Assembly: GCA_014529385.2 (NCBI GenBank)
Contig: CM043963.1
Span: forward strand, 102,778,912-102,840,911
Reading direction: 5' to 3'
Source of the DNA: Adiantum capillus-veneris
Lineage: Eukaryota > Streptophyta > Polypodiopsida > Polypodiales > Pteridaceae
Length of the DNA stretch: 62,000 bases
The number at the start of each line of letters is the position of its first letter. Positions within the stretch are counted from its first letter, which is position 1. Shown here piece by piece: positions 19,972 through 30,850 of the stretch. The notes under the pieces were generated by a model. The model was not told where the DNA came from. It saw only the letters and a list, made by a program, of their open reading frames with translations, and did not search any database. The position numbers and the translations under genes were made by a program.

Positions 19972-20239
19972 GACGGAGAGACTTCCAAGGATAAGGATAC
20001 TGGTAGTTTGGGAACTGAAGATCAGGAAATTCCAGAATCAGATATTTTTAGCCTTTTTCATGTATAGCTAGTTCCAGATCCAGTCAAAAGGTCATAAAAG
20101 TCTCAGTACGACAAAACCATGTCTGTACCAGAATCAGTACAGTGTCAAAACCAATATCAGTTTTTATGGGAAAAAGGGTCAGTCGGACTATCAGTAGTAA
20201 TCATTTCAAATAAGATGGACAGTATTAGCCAATGCATGT
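19972..20239 (+). other. Spacer between pol remnant and accessory frame
   Basis: Short open pieces with stops and no domain. It separates the integrase tail from the post-pol frame, as in gypsy elements with an extra gene. Confidence 0.45.
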
Positions 20240-22188
20240 ATGCCACCTCATTTGTGGTGCACAGGACTCCAGGAACAAAGTAGTGGAGCTTTTATGGCAC
20301 GAACTCGTATAATAGTAAGGCGAGTAGGCATTTTTCCTCATAAATCTCATGTGCGATGTCTGCCTGCTAATATCCATTCGCCATCGCCGAGCTCTGAAGT
20401 TTCATCACTGCAACCACAAACTTATTTGTCTGAGGTAACGGTTGATTGCTGTCTATCTTTACCAGTCACACCAGGATACGGGTTTGAAGATTCAAGGAAG
20501 TCCTCTTCTTCTTCTTATACTGATTCATCCTCTTCACGGTGTATGGGTAGGAAGAAAATGTCGAAGAATATGCAGGAAACTATAGAGAAAGCCTCTCTTC
20601 CACTTATCCCTCATAGTAAAATACAGCAGTATGTGTTTACTGAGCAAGCCGAGGCATTACTCCGACTGTGGGATTTCCATGTGGTTGTGCAAGCCACAAG
20701 AATTGATTTTGACACAACTATCATTAGACAGGTTCTTGGTTCCTTCAATGTTGATGAAGGAAGTGCTATGGTATATGGTAGGAAAGTGTCAGTAACACCA
20801 AAAAATATTGCTTTTGCATTCAAGATGCCAAATGAGCCAAAGCCATCTATGGTAATAGAAGAACAGATTAGTGCAGCTCTAAAAGAAGATGATGCTGCCA
20901 AGAAGAAACACAAAGCCACTGCACAAGGGGATCTGGTAGCGGGTCTCTACATTCTTGCTACTTACCGCTTTGTGGCTGAAGCTGTGAGTCTCAAAAACAA
21001 TCCGACTTATGTGTCAAAAAAATTGTTTGCTATGCTACAGGCAAAAAGATTGGACACCACAATTTCAATAAATCTCTGTCAGATTCTGTCACATAATGTG
21101 CTTGAGTAGACTGCTAAGTTGAAGTCCCAAACTGTTTTCAAAGCTTGGTATGTTTGGCAGTTCCTTTACTAGGCAACTTCTCCGGATGCTCATAACTAGG
21201 TAAGGATGGCTTGGAGCCAGAAGCCCTTTCCAGTATAACTAACAATGTGGATTTATCATCACATGAAGAAGCCCGAGATAACCATTTAGCTCTCACTGGA
21301 CAAAAGAGAAAGGCCACGCAAGAGGACGCTAGCAGTTCTAAAAGACCAAAACCTACACTGGTCAAAAGCAGTGCTCTCCTTAAGCAGCTAGAAAGTCAGG
21401 TCAAAACAGTTTCTATTGAAAAGACTCCAGCAGAATAGACTTCAGCTGACCATCCAGACCAGCATCTAGTTCAAACCACTCGTGGAACCAGCCAGCAAGC
21501 AGGGCAGAGATCAGCGACCACCAATGCAGGAAAATACCAGTCAGACAGGACCAGTGTTGAGCAGCCGGTGATTCAGACTGATAATGAAAAAGGACCAGCA
21601 CCTTCAAGTCCAATTGGTAAAGTTTCCATCCCTTACAGTGAAATGGCTTTGACTTTAGCCAAGAAGGACCGGTTACAATAGCTACTGACTTATCCTCTCA
21701 AAGGACGCCTACTCCTGCACAAACCTGATTATGCTACATTACTATATATGGCTCATGTCACAGTTTATGAGCCAGTTGCATGTGACCCAGCAACGGTGAA
21801 TGATGGTTGTTCAGTACTTATTCAGCCGTCCGGGAACACAATTGGTAATGCTACAGGACAAATGTTGGATGCCTAAGTGCCTAATGATGAACTGACCAAG
21901 TTAAAGGCCAAAATGAGGGAGACTGAGCAACAAGTTGAGAAGTTGGAGCAGGATAGAGGAGCACAGCCACTGCGGCACAGTGTCCTTGAAAATCAATCGG
22001 TTAGGACCATTCAGAATTTAGAAAACAAGTTGTCAAAGATGGAGTCTGAGATTAGGATGCTTAAAGAAGAAAAGGTAGAAGCTGAGAGAGCTGCTGACAA
22101 ATTCAAAACCATGCTGCAAATGAAGAGAGTTGATGCCAGTTACCACAATAACTTCAAGAGGCTAGAAATAGGACCCATTACATTGTAA
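20240..22188 (+). pseudogene. Element C post-pol accessory protein
   Basis: The first frame (20240-21109, 289 aa) may start at its second Met, 20294 (MARTRIIVRRVG). It has a Ser-rich stretch, then LLRLWDFHVVVQATRIDFD, IIRQVLGSF and VSVTPKNIAFAFKMP. This resembles, weakly, the putative plant transposon protein domain found in extra ORFs of Tat/Athila gypsy elements. A frameshift leads to a second frame (21211-22188, three in-frame stops at about 21436, 21679, 21874). That frame has a bipartite basic signal (KRKATQ-SSSKRPKP) suggesting nuclear entry, and a coiled coil at 21877-22110 with heptads of Leu/Glu/Lys. The last residues are read from LTR sequence. It lies where Athila has an env-like gene, but I see no signal peptide or membrane span. 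Confidence 0.55.
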
Positions 22189-22545
22189 TTGGGTTGCTTG
22201 TCTTTTGACTTCTTACTCTTAGTTTCTTGGTTTTAGTTTCCGAAGTTGTTTCTGAGCTACAATCTCTTCACTTGTAATTCTACTCTATAATCATTACTAC
22301 AGTAGTCAATTGTGCTTTAGTTTGTTATACCTTGTACTCTTTCTTCATAAACTCTGAATCTAAATCTAAAGCACTTTTCCAGTCATTCAGTCTATATCTC
22401 GTCCCAGTAGAGTATTTCAGTTTAGTTAACTATTCCACTTCAGTTTCCATATTCTATTCCAATTTCACTAACTGAACTGAAGACTTACCAGTAGCTGTAA
22501 ATTCTAACATTGGAATCAGCTATCTAAAGAGATTAGCTCCAATTC
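22135..22545 (+). repeat. LTR of element C, 3' copy
   Basis: It starts within GCCAGTTACC and ends at GCTCCAATTC, and parallels 13469-13877 throughout. Its TATA is mutated (TAGAAATA). No U3 lies upstream; the coiled-coil frame runs directly into it, indicating a deletion junction. Confidence 0.85.
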
Positions 22546-23689
22546 TGGATGAGAGCACCAATCAAGAACTCATAGCAAAGCCTATAAAATTCCTAGAACC
22601 TATTATTGAAGACTACGTGTACGATACGACTTTAGTGTCTTCTGGTTTCTACAAAATGGCTTCGGATTTACGCAAGAAAGAACCTGAGATTGTTAGTTCT
22701 ATCAGATTTTCAATAGGTGATGGATTAAAAATGAACTTAGTATACCAATTTTACAACTAGTTTGGGGAAAAGATCTATGCAGATCTCTATAATCACTTTG
22801 TTTGTCAAATTGATGATCATTCCGATAGAATTCATTGAAGAGCTAGTTGTAAATGATTTAAATGATAGATATATAGATCATGATGGTGTTATTTATAAAG
22901 TGATATAAGATCTAGATCTAGTAGATAACCTAGGCTAAATGGTATCTAAAAAATGGAGAGATGAAGTGCCTGAATCATATCTTCAAAACAACTCATGCAA
23001 TTCCATTCCTTGAAAACAAAACATGTCTTGACAGATGATATGTCCATAACTCTCTATTTCACATCCATAGGAGAAGATATCAACATGTAAAAAGGGAAGT
23101 CTATTGTATATGAGCAATCATGAAAGAGAAGATCATGTATGTTTTTGCTTCAATAGCTACAAAGACTGTGTTGATCTTAGACAATTTTGGATACAAATTT
23201 GAAGCAGTATCAAGAAAGGATTTTTGAAAGATCACTTTTCATGGGATTCCAGTGATTGACCAATTAACCATACCCCATGCTCCTAGTGTAAGCCGAGATC
23301 CAAGAGCTTTAAAAGCAAGAATTGGAGTTGTTGAAACATTGACAAGGTTGAGAGAAGAACCGAGCATTCAAAGAATAGATTCTACCACAAGAACAACCAG
23401 AGTGGAGGATTCTCATCCAGAAAGAACTATAAATAGAGGTGAATTTATGATCATTATAGGGTCATCTATGCCACATTATATCAAGAGATTAGTGACAATG
23501 TGACTACAAGAGAAGTGCCAAGAGTTGTACGTGGAGCATCAACACCTACAGTGTATGAGAATACTTTCCTAGGAGCTTCAAGAGTGATGAGATATGTCGC
23601 TGAGGCGAGGCCCATGCGTCCATCTCAAGTCACAAAATGCATGGCATCAAAGTATAATGGATAAGGAGATCCCCATTCACATTTCACAT
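22546..23689 (+). pseudogene. Degraded coding sequence upstream of a gypsy gag
   Basis: Readable fragments with many stops include a stretch near 22570-22760 (KPIKFLEPIIEDYVYD, then GFYKMASDLRKKEPEI) and an open 83-residue frame at 23252-23503 rich in Arg/Thr. I recognise no domain. Its place just before a gag core suggests a gag N-terminus or an ORF1. Confidence 0.35.
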
Positions 23690-24480
23690 CGTTTAAATAG
23701 GTATTCAGAGTTAAACACGTCACAAATTTCCACATTTACTTTGAAGGTTTTGGATAAATTTTGAAAGGCACCACACTTACATGGTTCCGGTGTTTGAAAA
23801 AGGAGGACTATGTAGACATAGAAACACTATTTCAAGACTTTGTGGAGGAGTTTTTCCATGCAAGGAATTAAGCACAATACAGAGTCACAAATCCACTCCT
23901 TCAAGAAGAAAGACAATGAGAGAGTACGAGAGGCTGCCTTGCAATTTAAGCAATATATCAAGAGATGTCCACCACGAGAGAAAGCCCAAGAGGACATGCA
24001 GGTAGCATTTTTCATTGAGGGGATTAAGAACAAGGACCTCAGGAAGGATTTGCACTTAAAAAGGTGCGTGACATTATATGAGGTCACGTGAGAAGCTATC
24101 TATTTAGTGGACAACTACACGATCTATGGAGAGGTATCATAGTATATCGACATAACTTCAAATGACTGACCTGGTACGACTAGTGATGCCACCAATACAG
24201 TAGCAAGTAAATATGAATCATCTTGCAGATAAACATATGAAGAGAATGAATCAAACGTTGAGACTCCAAAATTAGAGAATACGACCATTAAGACATTGCT
24301 TGACATGTGGAGGAGATCACTTGATGACACAACAGTGTCCCACGTTGCCACAACAATATCCTAGACAGAAGTGGTGTGCCATTGAAAATAAGTGTACATA
24401 TCATACCACTAAGGAACGTTACTACAATAGGGGCCATATTAGGGAAAGGCCTCATCAGCCTAACCTACAATACCAGCCAA
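23690..24480 (+). pseudogene. Ty3/gypsy Gag relic with zinc knuckle
   Basis: Mixed frames give the Retrotrans_gag pattern: GTTLTWFRCLKKEDYVDIETLFQ and FVEEFFHARN (about 23767-23870). These are followed by ERVREAALQFKQYIKRCPP, AFFIEGIKNKDLRKDL and YEVTREAIYLVDNY (23910-24115). A nucleocapsid motif CLTCGGDHLMTQQC at about 24298-24340 follows, in the CX2CGGXH style of some plant gypsy Gags. Stops and frameshifts are frequent. It is distinct from element C Gag and the lineage is unknown. Confidence 0.65.
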
Positions 24481-24780
24481 ACGTACCATTAAATCCTTAG
24501 TATCACAAAATAAGCTAGCACCACCACCACTGAGATATGTATCTGGACCAACAAATCCACAACCAAGAGTTGAAAGGCCAAGACGTGTTGGGGCACCAGC
24601 CATAACTGCCAAGTGGAGACCAGGCATATGTGAGGTATGTGTAACCAGACCAATACCCAGAAAAGAGTGCCTTAATGGGAGCCAATACACATGTATTATG
24701 AAGAGAAAAGATGTGGGTACCACCATGCATGGGATCCTAGCCCACCAATGATCATGGATTCATATGACCATGAGAATAAT
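24481..24780 (+). other. Tail of the gypsy relic, no domain
   Basis: Pro-rich frames on both strands; the minus-strand frames at 24460-24730 mirror plus-strand Pro/Arg codons. No protease motif is present. Confidence 0.4.
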
Positions 24781-25771
24781 ACTTCGTCCTCGAAAATTTT
24801 TCAATCAAGAATAAGTAGCTACGTTGTAGTATACATTATACGATGTACATAATACGCTTTAAACGAATGTATTATATAACACCATCAATTAAACAAACGT
24901 ATAATACGGTGCCACATTAGCAAAATCATCATATCGTTTAATTTATTATAGTTCGATCAAAATATAGTTTGCTTGAACTATAATTCAATCGAAATATATT
25001 GTATTTGCATGAACCGCAAGCCCTTTTCCATAGTAGGCTTCTTTATTGAACTAGTTGCCTTGACTTCAACATAAAGGTGAACTCTAAAAACCAAAACCAA
25101 AAAAAAAAAGTATTGACTGAGTTTTTGTTTAGAAGTAAGGTTAATTTAGTAAAATGCTACAAAATTGGATTTAATTTTGATATTTATATAAATTGAATTA
25201 TATATTTTGTGTAGAATAAATTAGTAGAGTATATTTAGTGAATGCTTACCATGAGAAAAATTCACACCTGGAAGTAATTCAATTTTATTTAATTTTGTAA
25301 TTACTTCTTTGTGTAGAGCCATGCTCACACTTAAAAGTAACTTAAATAAACTAAGCTAGTGATTGCCTATCAAGTGTAGAGTAATGCTCACACTGAAGGT
25401 GAAATTTGCAAGCAAAATAGTCATTGCTTACCTTCTATAGAGTTTGACTCAAATTTTGAAGTGATTTAGTAGGGTAACAAAAAAAAAATGACTCACACTT
25501 GGTCAATAGGGTACATTCAAAAAATTGCATGCTATGTGTAGAGTATACTCACACTTAAATTGCATATAAATATAAATTAAGCAATTCTTTGTCATGTGTA
25601 GAGTGAAATCTCACATTGAAAAATATTTTTTAAGATGTAAATAACTATATATTATGAAATATTTATGTTGATTTTTAAATAAGAAAGCAATGGTGATGAT
25701 TTGATTTTTAAATAGAGTGACAATGATTTGTATAAATTGAAACTAATTTGAGGTATAATGTTGATAAATAG
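24781..25771. other. AT-rich intergenic DNA with a dispersed repeat word
   Basis: No coding signal. Between 25230 and 25620 the word GTGTAGAG followed 4-8 bases later by CTCACACT recurs about every 70-120 bases (near 25310, 25372, 25530, 25597, with weaker copies near 25240 and 25436). Confidence 0.55.
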
Positions 25772-26640
25772 TTGTGCTATGCTTACATACCTCTTTGCAA
25801 TATGGTGAAAGGATATGAGTGGAGCAACGTAGATGAATTGATAGCAGGGAAGTCCTCATCGAGGTTGAGGTGTACGTCTTGTGGCCACAAATTTAGCAGA
25901 AATGCACACAGAATAAAAGAACATGTGTTTAAAATACCTGGAAATGTGCTAGCTTGCAACCCCCCCCCCCCCCCCCCCCAAAAAAAAGGTATCATAAAAA
26001 TTTTCCTAAATGGGTGCTCAAATCAAAGAGAATACTTGTCAAAGGAAAAAAAAGGTTGATTCAAAAGTACTTAATTCATCTAGCAAGAGGGATATGGAGA
26101 TGACTTTTGAAGATGAAGTAAGCTAGCCCGCCGTGTGCGCAGAAGGGGGTGAACAATGCTCCCATGCTACTACTGCATACAATCAAGCGTCTGGTGGTTC
26201 AAACCCCACACCTACCACTTCCCATTTAAAAGGATGTCGTGTAGCACTAGGTGGTGGTCAACAAGCATATAGTACTACTACTACTTTACATCAAGCATTT
26301 GACAAGCAATGGTTGCTTGAGCTACATGTCAAGTGGACTCAAGCCTTTGTCGCTTGCAAAATGCCCTTTAATTTAATCCATAATCATATCTTCAAAGATG
26401 CTTTGATGATCACGACAAAGAAAAGATTTGTGGCACACCTGATTACAACAAGATGCATATAGAATATCTAGACAAACCCAAAGCTTCAACAGAGAGTACT
26501 TGGAAGTGCACAATGCTTGAATGTGTGCCATAGTATGGATGTACAATTGCTCTTGACGGATGGACAAATTCTTTAAAAAAACCCTTGATAAATGTGATTT
26601 TAACTTGTCCTAGGAGATTCATTTTCATTCAATGAGGAAT
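25772..26640 (+). pseudogene. hAT-superfamily transposase relic (BED finger and DUF659)
   Basis: A BED-type zinc finger lies at about 25813-25958: WSNVDELIAGKSSSRLRC, T-S-C, then NAHRIKEHVFKIPG and a final Cys. A 20-base C run then A run follows. Downstream the hAT order continues with AFDKQWLLELHVKWTQAFVA and PFNLIHNHIFKDAL (26287-26400). The DUF659 motif comes next, IALDGWTNSLKKPLINVIL and CPRRFIF (26543-26634), near the first catalytic Asp of plant hAT enzymes. The dimerisation domain and terminal repeats were not found. Frame changes show it is dead. Confidence 0.75.
25960..25979 (+). repeat. Poly-C tract (20 C) inside the hAT relic
   Basis: Twenty C followed by eight A split the BED finger from the rest of the transposase. 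Codons here give poly-Pro, then Lys. Confidence 0.9.
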
Positions 26641-26861
26641 AGAAAACGTGCACAGTTGACACATCTATCATATTTAAACACACTCAAACATGCTTAAAAC
26701 AAGCATTTAAGCATTTAAGCATTTAAGCATCTTTATGTACGTAAATATGATTAATGTGATGACAATGGAACGTTTTATTTCTCATTGAATTTGTAATGCC
26801 CTATATTGAACAAGTGGCTTACTTCATTGAAAATAAGTGTATCAATTTTTGTGCCATCTCT
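26641..26861. other. Short non-coding stretch with AAGCATTT repeats
   Basis: AAGCATTT is tandemly repeated near 26700-26730. Nothing else is seen. Confidence 0.5.
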
Positions 26862-27120
26862 ACAGTGTGACGTGGTGGTCTACATAGGTAGAGATAGATT
26901 GATTACTAAACCCTAAACCCTCTCACAGTGTCACACGATGGTCTGCACAGCTAGAGATGTGGAATCTAACCTTCTTTGTATTTTTCCTATTGTGCAACGC
27001 ATTGGTCTGCATAATCGGTAAAAAATATCAGTTTTCTAACTCTCATGTAGTGTGATGTGAAGGTCTACATAGCCAAGAAAAGTACTAAGATAAACCATTC
27101 ATATAGTGTGATAGCTGCCA
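26862..27120 (+). repeat. Degenerate tandem repeat, period about 55-66 bp
   Basis: Copies start near 26862, 26925, 26990, 27047 and 27103. Each begins with a form of AGTGTGACGTGGTGGTCTAC and then CATAG-TAGAG. Four full copies and one partial. Confidence 0.65.
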
Positions 27121-27567
27121 GACAATAAAGCATGGATGGATGACTTATCCTAATGTGGATTTGGAGAAGCTGAGATTGAAGATATGCAAAAAGTTGATGG
27201 GGCCTCAGCTCAAACGCTCATGGAATCTCCACCAGATCTGTCAGTTAAGAGGATAATACCTCAACCACCTGTTGATTCTAAAGAAACAAACAACAAAAAG
27301 GAAGAGAGTTTAAATGACACAACTGAATAAGAATCAATGAAGGAGGATAAGATTTGAGCTAACAATAGGGTTTGCAAAGAAATCTCAAATGAGAGATGTG
27401 AGAAAGGGGACAAAATAGGGATCCAACATCCTCAAGGGATTGGTAATGCAATAACTTGTGGAGAAGGAGCGACTGATCAAGTGGTACAGAAAACAACATA
27501 TGAATTCTCTTACATATATGCTATCGTGCTAGGAGTAAAAGGGGAGTGCCATGAAAAGCTCTTGTGA
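27121..27567 (+). pseudogene. Unassigned degraded reading frame
   Basis: One frame runs from about 27170 to 27567 with two stops and a protein-like composition: MESPPDLSVKRIIPQPPVD, then Lys/Glu-rich sequence. It could be part of a LINE ORF1 or a gag, but no motif decides. Confidence 0.25.
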
Positions 27568-27796
27568 GCTCATGGCTATGGCGTCGGTGGCGCGGTCCAG
27601 TCGAGTGCTGCTATGGCGGTGGTGTCGCGGAGCAGGCGGCGGGTGGCCGGTTACGGCAGTTTTGGAGGCGAGCGGGGCGGCGCAGTGGCGCGTGCGCCCG
27701 TGCGGCAGTGGGGGTGTAAGCTGACGTGGCGCGTTCTCCCGGCATGGGACAGTTCCCACGGCCCAAAGGGGCCCCGAAATTTTGAGGAAAAGGAAG

Positions 27797-27825
27797 GGCA
27801 TTAGCGACATCGCTAATGACCCCCC
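27797..27825. repeat. Palindromic TAGCGA..TCGCTA motif, copy 1
   Basis: CATTAGCGA-CA-TCGCTAATG has 9-base perfect arms and a 2-base centre, and is followed by six C. The motif and the flanking GGCA and CCCCCC recur at 28181. Confidence 0.8.
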
Positions 27826-27853
27826 AGCTCGAGTTAGAGAGTGGCCCCACGGA

Positions 27854-27957
<104 letters not shown>

Positions 27958-28180
27958 GGATTCAATGGGCGGCCAAATGGACCAAGTCCGGGCCAAAGAG
28001 GGCAAAGGAGAAATTGAAGGGAGAGGGAGAAGGGTGCAAAGCCAAGCCAAATGCAAGGCCCAAAGAAGACAAGGAGGAGTCGGATAGAGGAAAGAGAGAG
28101 TCAAAGTCAAAAATGGAGCAGTGTAAGGTTAAGGCCATAAGGGGTAAAAATGAAGAAGATAAAAAATCAAAAAATACCAA

Positions 28181-28210
28181 GGGGCAATAGCGAAATCGCT
28201 AACGCCCCCC
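28181..28210. repeat. Palindromic TAGCGA..TCGCTA motif, copy 2
   Basis: AATAGCGA-AA-TCGCTAACG, then seven C and a purine-rich tail like that after copy 1. The offset is 384 bases. Confidence 0.75.
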
Positions 28211-28764
28211 CTCTCAAGTGCAAAGAGTGAAGAAGAGAGAGGGAGAGCAAAGTAGTGCCCTCTTTCCCAAAAGATACCAATTCAAGGTGCCAGGTGGACC
28301 TATTAAATTGTAAATTCCCAAATTAAAGTCCCCCCCTATAAAAGTAAAAAAAGAATCAAATTTGGGGCTTTTTCTTGGCCTTTGGAGGTGCCGTTTGAAG
28401 CCTGCAAAGTGGAGTTCTCTAGCAAGCTAGCCCCTTTGTAACTTTTGCTTGAAAATGGCCATGGTGATGGCATTGCAAGCCGGTGTATGTGTTTTGTGAA
28501 GTGCAATCAAGCCACAGTTGCCTCCTGTGCTGTTGTTTCCCCTTCCCCCCTTCTCTTTCTCCTGCTTTCATGTCCCTCTTCGGTGCCGGTTGTGTGGAAG
28601 TGTGTGCCCCCCCGGATCGATGGTGTTTTGAGTGAGAGAGTGAGATTGAGTGGTTGTGTGCATGTGTAAGGGTGGAGACAGGCAGTGGTAGTAGGTGTAT
28701 TTTGTGTGGTGGGTTTGTAGAGTGTGTGAGTAGTGGCAATTGAGCAAGCGGTGGTATGCTTGTG

Positions 28765-29349
28765 TTAAGTGTTTCTTTGAAGGTGTTTTCTGAGAGGATA
28801 GGGGTGTTGTGAATACCCTGAGCTATAGAGAGGCCCTTTTCTTTGTGCTGGGCGTGTTCCCCCATTCCCCCTCTCCATCGTTACCCTGCTTTCTTGGATT
28901 ATCTCTGTGAACTTTGCTACTTCCAAGGAGTTCTCGAAGATCCAATGGTTCCTTTTCTTCCAAATGTGTTTGAAGTAGCAAAACCTCACGATTTGTATAG
29001 CAGTGTTTGACTCTTGAATGTCTTCCCTCCGAAGGAGAGATTATCCTTGAAGAATCCTATTTTCCAAGTTTTTTGGATCCATTTGGAAATCTTTCCTGCA
29101 AGACCACAGATTGATGGACACTCCTTGAACAGGTGAGAGAGGTCTTCACAAGCCATTCTACATTGTGAGCATCTATCTGGACCAATTCCCATGGCAAGGA
29201 CCTTCACACCAGTTGGCATTGCTCCCCATAACACCTTCCATAAGAAGACCTTCATCCCGAGCGGCCATTGAGGGAACCATATGTTCCTCATGACCGTCTC
29301 CCATCTTGACCCTGGCCAAAGTTTTCGCCATTGCTTATTAAGCGGGGAG
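28765..29349 (-). pseudogene. LINE (L1-type) ORF2 C-terminus with zf-RVT
   Basis: The minus-strand frames 29369-28986 and 28989-28765 carry FSPLNKQWRKLWPGSRWE, VRNIWFPQWPLGMKVFLWKV and MPTGVKVLAMGI, with CSQCRMACEDLSHLFKECP as the zf-RVT Cys/His cluster. The terminal FKHIWKKRNHWIFEN is the usual last conserved block of plant L1 ORF2. The upstream continuation of the same protein lies at 34743-34449, beyond copia G. A frameshift near 28988 and a stop show decay. No poly-A tail was identified. Confidence 0.85.
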
Positions 29350-29354
29350 AACCA
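29350..29354 (+). other. Target site duplication of copia G, left
   Basis: AACCA, identical to 34444-34448. Confidence 0.9.
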
Positions 29355-29581
29355 TGTTACCATATACATGTGGCAGTGATGTGTGTGAACACACTTAGGA
29401 CCGTCGGGACATTTTTTTCCTCACTAGGAGGTTTTTTCCCCATGCATTGTATATACGCCCATCACTCTAGGGCTATCTATATTTCCATTGCACACTAAGT
29501 AATACACTCTCTATTATGTGCCTTCAACTTCCTTCATCTTCTCCAAGTTGTGTGTGTTTCCCTGCAACCCTAATTCCAACT
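29355..29581 (+). repeat. 5' LTR of copia G
   Basis: TGTTACCATATACAT to ATTCCAACT; the terminal CA has become CT. The pair is at 34216-34443. A third copy of this LTR family is at 38761-38983. Confidence 0.9.
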
Positions 29582-29598
29582 ATTGGTATCAAAGCAGG
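29582..29598 (+). other. Primer binding site of copia G (initiator-Met)
   Basis: ATTGGTATCAAAGCAGG directly follows the LTR. Confidence 0.85.
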
Positions 29599-29941
29599 TT
29601 GCGTCCTCCTGGGCTTAGTTGCCAGCAGCTCCAGCACATGCCTGCTCACTTTCTCTTATTTTTGTGAGCTTTGACAAGTGTCAGCAAGTCGACAAATACT
29701 TTGGGAGAACTCATAGAGCTTAGTTTGCTCAGATTTTTGATTCGGACCATTTCGTTCTCCGTTTCCACAACATGCAATATTGCCCAGGCTATTTCATCAT
29801 TTTGTGCAAAAATTTTGTCAGTGCCATTTTTTGCATAACAAGTCCCTTACAGTCTTCTATGGTTTGTGCTATATAGCACATGTTGTTCCTACTTCGTTTC
29901 TCCTCTTTCGAGTAGTTTTCACATCAGGTACAACATTTGCC

Positions 29942-30850
29942 ATGGCTAACAACAACACAGATGTGTTCAAGATGTTTGTTGCTGAGGATACATTGGATGG
30001 GGACAATTACCCTATGTGGGCTTATATGATGCAACATGTCCTTGTGTCAAAGGGTGTCTGGAATATTGTGCAGGGCATTGATGTACGTCCTGGTTCTAAG
30101 GATGTAGGCGATGTTGAGGATATTGTGCGTTTTGGTGGTAGGATTGCTGTTGCCAGAGCTGTTTTGCCTACAACTGAGCAAGCTCATTGGATGTAAAAGA
30201 TGTGCAGGCTCATGCATTAATTGTGATTTCTGTGAAGCGCACTAGTACTCCTCACATTTGTTCAGCAAAATCTGCAAAATAGGCTTGGGATATTCTAGCT
30301 GGTCTTTATGCAAGTCGTAATGAGGAAAAAAAATTCTTTGTTGAGTAAAGAGCTGGAGTCAAAGATTATGCATGAGAAAGATGATATGGAAACTTTCCTT
30401 GCTGGTGTCAAGAATATCAATGAGCAACTTATTTCTACAGGCAAAGTCATTTCTGACAGTTCCTTGTGAAGACAATCCTTGATGCTTTGCCAGATTCTTG
30501 CCAGACTTTTGCTACTTATGACCCAAGGAAATCCAAAAGTTGTCAAGTTTGATGCATTATGCACATTGCTGTTGCAAGAGTCACTTTCGAGAAAAAACAA
30601 GACTAGACAAAGTGTAGTTGAGCAGCCCTTTATTGCTGCTCAAAGAAATGGTGGTAGCATCAATGTAGCTACTTCTCATGGTTCTTCTATGAGTGGTAAA
30701 TCACATGTTCCTAATGCTTCTGCTGGGAGCAATTTGTCTGGGAATTTTGGTGAAAAGGGCAAAAAGAAGATGCGTTTCCATTATTGTAAAGCTAAGATCC
30801 CTTGATTAAGCAGTGTCCTAAGTTGAAGTCCAAAGAGGCTAAGAAGAAAG
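29942..30850 (+). pseudogene. Copia G Gag
   Basis: The ATG at 29942 (MANNNTDVFKMF) is followed by LDGDNYPMWAYMMQHVLVSKG and IDVRPGS, aligning with B Gag. A stop ends this frame near 30196. Later pieces (30479-30805) hold the C-terminal gag and a basic linker. The zinc knuckle is broken: the first Cys is Phe (FHYC) and a stop falls where the His should be, before QCPK. Non-functional. Confidence 0.8.

Larger units (their letters stand above)
13469..22545 (+). mobile_element. Internally deleted Ty3/gypsy element (element C), split by copia D
   Basis: LTR copies at 13469-13877 and 22135-22545 enclose gag (13958-15624), a protease piece (19129-19735), the integrase C-terminus joined straight to it (about 19736-19971) and a post-pol accessory frame (20240-22134). 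RT, RNase H and the integrase core are absent. Copia D (15629-19123) sits inside. The protease (DGGAGVNI) and the integrase tail point to the Tat/Athila side of gypsy. No target duplication was found because the upstream LTR limit is unresolved. Confidence 0.8.

Noticed and set aside
20240-21109. Envelope-like gene of an Athila element
   Set aside because: No signal peptide, transmembrane segment or Cys pattern; a basic nuclear signal and coiled coil point elsewhere.
26862-27120. CRISPR-like array
   Set aside because: The copies are contiguous and degenerate without distinct spacers, and the genome is a plant nucleus.
28419-28865. 148-residue minus-strand frame after the LINE
   Set aside because: Low-complexity His/Ser/Pro-rich sequence with no LINE or other motif; likely 3' non-coding DNA.
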